Shown in pieces: positions 60,674-64,000 of a DNA stretch of 64,000 nt. Source of the DNA: Ignavibacteriota bacterium (lineage in GTDB: Bacteria > Bacteroidota > Ignavibacteria > UBA10030 > SZUA-254); the NCBI GenBank assembly GCA_025358305.1, contig JANYJZ010000003.1:1-64000 (forward strand). Reading direction: 5' to 3'. The position numbers were made by a program, and so were the translations under genes. The notes beneath the pieces were generated by a model. It was not told the DNA's origin. It did no database searches and worked only from the letters and a program-made list of their open reading frames with translations. The stretch's first letter is position 1. Each line of letters starts with the position of its first letter.

Positions 60674-61590
60674 GCACACGAGCGTGGATATTTCCCGGAC
60701 AGGGTTCGCAGTACGTCGGCATGGGCATGGACCTGTGCGAACGTAGCGCCATCGCTCGCGAGATCTTCGACCGAGCTGACGCGCTCCTCGGCATCCCCCT
60801 GAGCCGGATCTGTTTCGAAGGTCCCGGCGACGAACTGAAGCAGACGCGCAACACCCAGCCGGCGATCTTCCTCCACAGCATGGCCGCGGCGGCCCTCGCT
60901 GACCGGGGCGACGTCGCCATGACCGCAGGCCACTCGCTCGGAGAGTATTCCGCTCTCGTGTACGCCGGCGCGATGACGTTCGAGGACGGGCTCCGCCTCG
61001 TCCGATTGCGCGGCGAATCGATGCAGCGCGCCGGCGAGGAACAGAAGGGCACCATGGCGGCCGTCGTGGGACTCGCGCCTGCCGTCCTCGAGGCGCTTTG
61101 CGTAGAGGCGAGCGCCGCGGGCGTCGTCCAGTGCGCGAACTTCAATTCGCCGGGACAAATCGTCATCAGCGGGTCCGTCGAAGGCGTCCATAAAGCGATG
61201 GAGCTTGCCAAGGCAAAAGGCGCCAAACTCGTGAAGGAACTCGTGGTCAGCGGGGCGTTCCATTCCCCCCTCATGCAAAGCGCTCGGGAAGGGCTTCAGA
61301 AAGCCCTTTCTGCGACCCAAATACGTGACGCGCACATCCCCGTCTATGCCAATGTGACGGCAAAGCCTGTGCAAAAGGCGGAGGAAATTCGTACATTACT
61401 CGCGGCGCAGCTCACGAGCGCTGTACGATGGGAAGAATCAGTCGCTGCCATGGCGGCGGCTGGAGCGTCGACGTTCGTGGAAATTGGGCCTGGAAAGGTC
61501 CTCCAGGGACTCGTCAAGCGCATCGCTGTCACGGCCGAGGTCCTCGGCGCTGACACGATGAGGGACATTGAACAATTAACCTCAGCATAG
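60670..61590 (+). CDS. fabD: Malonyl CoA-ACP transacylase
   Basis: It loads malonyl groups on ACP. From ATG 60670 it has 306 residues with FPGQGSQYVGMG (8-19), the nucleophile Ser89 in GHSLGEY and His198 in GAFHSPLM. The Arg in VRLRGESMQ binds the malonyl carboxylate. The gap to fabG is three bases. Confidence 0.96.
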   Translation: MSTRAWIFPGQGSQYVGMGMDLCERSAIAREIFDRADALLGIPLSRICFEGPGDELKQTRNTQPAIFLHSMAAAALADRGDVAMTAGHSLGEYSALVYAGAMTFEDGLRLVRLRGESMQRAGEEQKGTMAAVVGLAPAVLEALCVEASAAGVVQCANFNSPGQIVISGSVEGVHKAMELAKAKGAKLVKELVVSGAFHSPLMQSAREGLQKALSATQIRDAHIPVYANVTAKPVQKAEEIRTLLAAQLTSAVRWEESVAAMAAAGASTFVEIGPGKVLQGLVKRIAVTAEVLGADTMRDIEQLTSA

Positions 61591-61593
61591 TGG

Positions 61594-62340
61594 ATGGGTA
61601 TCCTGGATCAACAGATCGCTCTGGTCACCGGCGGCTCACGCGGCATCGGCCGCGCCATCGCCCTTGCCCTCGCGGATGCCGGCGCCCATGTCATGATCTC
61701 ATACCGGAGCGCTACGGCTGAAGCGAACAGCGTCGTCGCGGAGATCCAGAAGCGGGGGAGGAAGTCCGCCGCGTTTCAGTCGGACGCTGCGTCGTTCACG
61801 CAGTCCAAGGAGATCGTCGAGAAGATCGTCGCGGAATATGCGCGCCTCGACATCCTCGTGAACAACGCCGGCATCACGAAGGACGGCCTTCTCATGCGGA
61901 TGACCGAAGAGGACTGGGACGTCGTCCTCAACACGAATCTCAAGAGCGCGTTCAATTTTTCAAAGGCGGCCATACGGCCGATGATGAGCCAGCGTTCCGG
62001 CAAGATCGTCAACATCACCTCGATCGCCGGCGTGACCGGCAACGCGGGACAGGCAAATTACGCCGCCTCGAAAGCGGGCATGATCGGGTTCACAAAATCG
62101 CTCGCGAAGGAACTCGGGTCCCGGAACATTCAGGTGAATGCCGTCGCACCGGGGTTCGTGGAGACCGACATGACGGCGAAGCTCAACGACGAACAGCGCA
62201 AGAAGCTCGAGGAGAACATCCCTTTGAAGCGGACCGCGAAGCCCGAGGAGATCGCGGCGGTCGTGCGATTCTTTGCCTCACCCGACGCCAATTACATCAC
62301 GGGTCAGGTGCTTTGCGTCGACGGCGGTCTCGTGATGTAG
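61594..62340 (+). CDS. fabG: 3-oxoacyl-ACP reductase
   Basis: This NADPH-dependent SDR reduces beta-ketoacyl-ACP. It has 248 residues with the nucleotide site GGSRGIG (13-19), NNAG (90-93) and the catalytic Ser143, Tyr156, Lys160 (YAASK). It is in the standard order between fabD and acpP. Confidence 0.96.
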   Translation: MGILDQQIALVTGGSRGIGRAIALALADAGAHVMISYRSATAEANSVVAEIQKRGRKSAAFQSDAASFTQSKEIVEKIVAEYARLDILVNNAGITKDGLLMRMTEEDWDVVLNTNLKSAFNFSKAAIRPMMSQRSGKIVNITSIAGVTGNAGQANYAASKAGMIGFTKSLAKELGSRNIQVNAVAPGFVETDMTAKLNDEQRKKLEENIPLKRTAKPEEIAAVVRFFASPDANYITGQVLCVDGGLVM

Positions 62341-62406
62341 CAAACCGGCTGTGAAAAATCATTCGTTCCCGAAAAACAGTAATCACAAACAAAAGGAGTA
62401 CATGTT

Positions 62407-62643
62407 ATGGCAGATGTCGCAGAGAAGGTCAAGGAGATCATCATGAACAAGCTCGGCGTCGAAGCGGCGCAGATCACCCCCGAAGCGTCGTTCACGAACG
62501 ATCTTGGAGCCGACTCGCTCGATACCGTCGAGCTGGTGATGGAGTTCGAGAAGTCGTTCAATCTCCAGATCCCGGACGAAGATGCCGAAAAGATCGCGAC
62601 GGTGGGAGACGCCGTAAAGTACATCTCAGCAAAAGCAAAGTAA
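62407..62643 (+). CDS. acpP: Acyl carrier protein
   Basis: It has 78 residues, is strongly acidic, and carries the phosphopantetheine site Ser37 in [19 protein letters not shown] precedes the start. The 66-base gap from fabG is A-rich and might allow extra ribosome loading for this abundant protein. Confidence 0.97.
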   Translation: MADVAEKVKEIIMNKLGVEAAQITPEASFTNDLGADSLDTVELVMEFEKSFNLQIPDEDAEKIATVGDAVKYISAKAK

Positions 62644-62703
62644 CGTGTGTGTCGGAGTTGTATCGTGCAGATCGGTAATCGCAACGACTAGCGTGGAGAA
62701 GTG

Positions 62704-63972
62704 ATGACGAATGAAAATAACGGGCGACGCCGCGTCGTCGTGACCGGCCTTGGCGCCGTGACGCCGATCGGCATGGGAAAGAAGGAATTCTGGGAGAATT
62801 CCCTCGCCGGAAAGAGCGGAGCGGGAAGGATCAAGGGATTCGACGCTGAGCAGTACGACACCAAGATCGCGTGCGAGGTGAAGAACTTCAATCCTCTCGA
62901 CTTCATCGACAAGAAGTTGATGAATAGGATGGACCCGTTCACGCAGTTCGCCGTCGCATGCGCGGAAATGGCCGTGAAGGATTCGGGCCTCGACCTCGAG
63001 AAGGAAGACCGCGAACAGATCGGCGTCATCTTCGGCTCCGGCATCGGCGGTATGTGGACGTGGCATAAGCAGATGCACACCATCTACGAGACCGGCGGAC
63101 CGCACCGCATCAGTCCATTCTTCGTTCCCATGATGATCGCCGACATCGCCGCAGGCTACATCTCCATGCGCTTTCAGGTGAAGGGTCCGAACTACGCGAC
63201 GACATCCGCCTGCGCCACCTCATCGCACGCCGTTGCCGACGCATTCATGATCATCCAGCGCGGCGACGCCGACATCATGCTCACCGGCGGTTCCGAGGCC
63301 GCCATCTGTCCCATGGGGGTCGGCGGGTTCAATGCCATGAAGGCCCTTTCGACGCGGAACGACGAGCCGGAGAAGGCCAGCCGGCCGTTCGAACTCAACC
63401 GTGACGGGTTCGTCATGGGCGAGGGGGGCGGCATGCTCATCCTCGAGGAACTCACTCACGCCATGAACAGAGGTGCGCACATCTACGGCGAGATGGGCGG
63501 CATCGGCCTCACGGGCGACGCCTACCACATCACGCAGCCCGCGCCCGGCGGCGAAGGCGCGATCCGCTCGATGCGGCGCTGCCTCAAGGACGCCGGCGTG
63601 GCGCCTGAAAGAGTGGATTATATCAACGCGCACGGTACATCGACGTTGTTCAACGACAAGTCTGAGACCCAGGCGATCAAGACGGTGTTCGGGGATCACG
63701 CCCGCAAGCTCGTCGTAAGCTCAACCAAGTCCATGACCGGACACCTCCTCGGCGCCGCTGGCGCCGTCGAGGCGATCATCGCGGTCCTGGCCACGCAAGA
63801 GAACTGCGTCCCCCCGACGATCAATTATGACGTCCCGGACCCGGAATGCGACCTGAACTACGTGCCCAACAAGGCCATTGCAAAGACCGTCGACGTGGCG
63901 ATCAGCAACACGTTCGGATTCGGCGGCCACAATGCCTCATTGCTCTTCAAGAAGTTCAAAGAGAAGCCGTGA
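62704..63972 (+). CDS. fabF: 3-oxoacyl-ACP synthase II (KAS II)
   Basis: This elongation condensing enzyme has 422 residues from ATG 62704 (GGAG at five bases; GTG 62701 is too close). The triad is Cys170 (TSACATSS), His310 (NAHGTST) and His347 ([11 protein letters not shown]). It ends the visible fab cluster. Confidence 0.96.
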   Translation: MTNENNGRRRVVVTGLGAVTPIGMGKKEFWENSLAGKSGAGRIKGFDAEQYDTKIACEVKNFNPLDFIDKKLMNRMDPFTQFAVACAEMAVKDSGLDLEKEDREQIGVIFGSGIGGMWTWHKQMHTIYETGGPHRISPFFVPMMIADIAAGYISMRFQVKGPNYATTSACATSSHAVADAFMIIQRGDADIMLTGGSEAAICPMGVGGFNAMKALSTRNDEPEKASRPFELNRDGFVMGEGGGMLILEELTHAMNRGAHIYGEMGGIGLTGDAYHITQPAPGGEGAIRSMRRCLKDAGVAPERVDYINAHGTSTLFNDKSETQAIKTVFGDHARKLVVSSTKSMTGHLLGAAGAVEAIIAVLATQENCVPPTINYDVPDPECDLNYVPNKAIAKTVDVAISNTFGFGGHNASLLFKKFKEKP

Positions 63973-64000
63973 TGCGCGATGACGGGTGTCCTCCAACGGT
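63972..64000 (+). CDS. Possible start of the next gene (cut by window edge)
   Basis: ATG 63972 overlaps the fabF TGA by one base and opens MRDDGCPPT before the window ends. In many genomes rnc (ribonuclease III) follows fabF, but nine codons are too few to tell. Confidence 0.25.

Overview
This 64-kb window looks like chromosome from a GC-rich member of the Bacteroidota/Chlorobiota (FCB) group, most like Ignavibacteria or a sister class. The reasons are several secreted proteins ending in type IX secretion (T9SS) sorting domains with the NYPNPFNP signature, a PorV/PorQ-family barrel, a PorZ-like double propeller, a PUR-domain (DUF3276) gene and the yicC-gmk-rpoZ-coaBC gene order. Promoters readable by eye are sigma70-like (TTGAYT-N17-TAnnnT), not the TTTG/TAnnTTTG type of Bacteroidia. 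The phylum call is inference; no rRNA or tRNA gene was seen.

Layout. 1-6367: three T9SS cargo proteins. The first is cut by the window edge. Between the first and second lies the 5' part of a group II intron whose reverse transcriptase breaks off after about 50 codons and runs into the second, 5'-truncated cargo gene. The third is a 1209-residue YCF48-type propeller. 6372-9254 (-): small-protein/EamA/trmH/hydrolase operon. 9429-11410: YIP1-like membrane protein and M14 peptidase converging on a bidirectional terminator. 11494-18001 (+): lon, an S9 peptidase and dnaX, which carries an A9 slippage site expected to give gamma and tau forms. 18116-19724 (+): PorV-like barrel and lipoprotein.

19705-26242 (-): a four-gene envelope operon (secreted protein, FecR-domain protein, outer-membrane barrel, CHASE2 adenylate cyclase) that I consider the best candidate for an undescribed signalling system. 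26376-34293 (-): housekeeping block rseP, dxr, dnaB, type-4 uracil-DNA glycosylase, coaBC, rpoZ, gmk, yicC. 34422-37776 (+): rqcH, a small barrel, an ArsC/Spx-family protein and sixA. 37781-42098 (-): two dissimilar tandem M2 (ACE-like) peptidases and a Ca-loop protein. 42284-46518 (+): polyprenyl synthase, HPr, enzyme I, PGI/PMI.

46629-51360 (+): a metallopeptidase/TolB-propeller/BamA-type barrel gene split by one in-frame TAA, then a PQQ-propeller lipoprotein and a PEGA protein. 51386-56942 (+): CRP/FNR regulator, PHP phosphoesterase, ribH, PorZ-like protein, PUR-domain protein, glycosyltransferase. 56974-63972 (+): the lipid cluster yceD-rpmF-plsX-fabH-(lipoprotein)-fabD-fabG-acpP-fabF.

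Together the genes fit a heterotroph rich in peptidases (Lon, S9, M14, two M2, RseP, one MA-like), with T9SS export, a regulatory PTS without visible EII parts, and cyclic-nucleotide signalling (cyclase plus a CRP-family protein that keeps its phosphate-binding Glu and Arg-Ser). Genes are densely packed with many 1-4 nt overlaps. The only gene-poor stretch over 300 nt is the intron remnant at 1047-1738.
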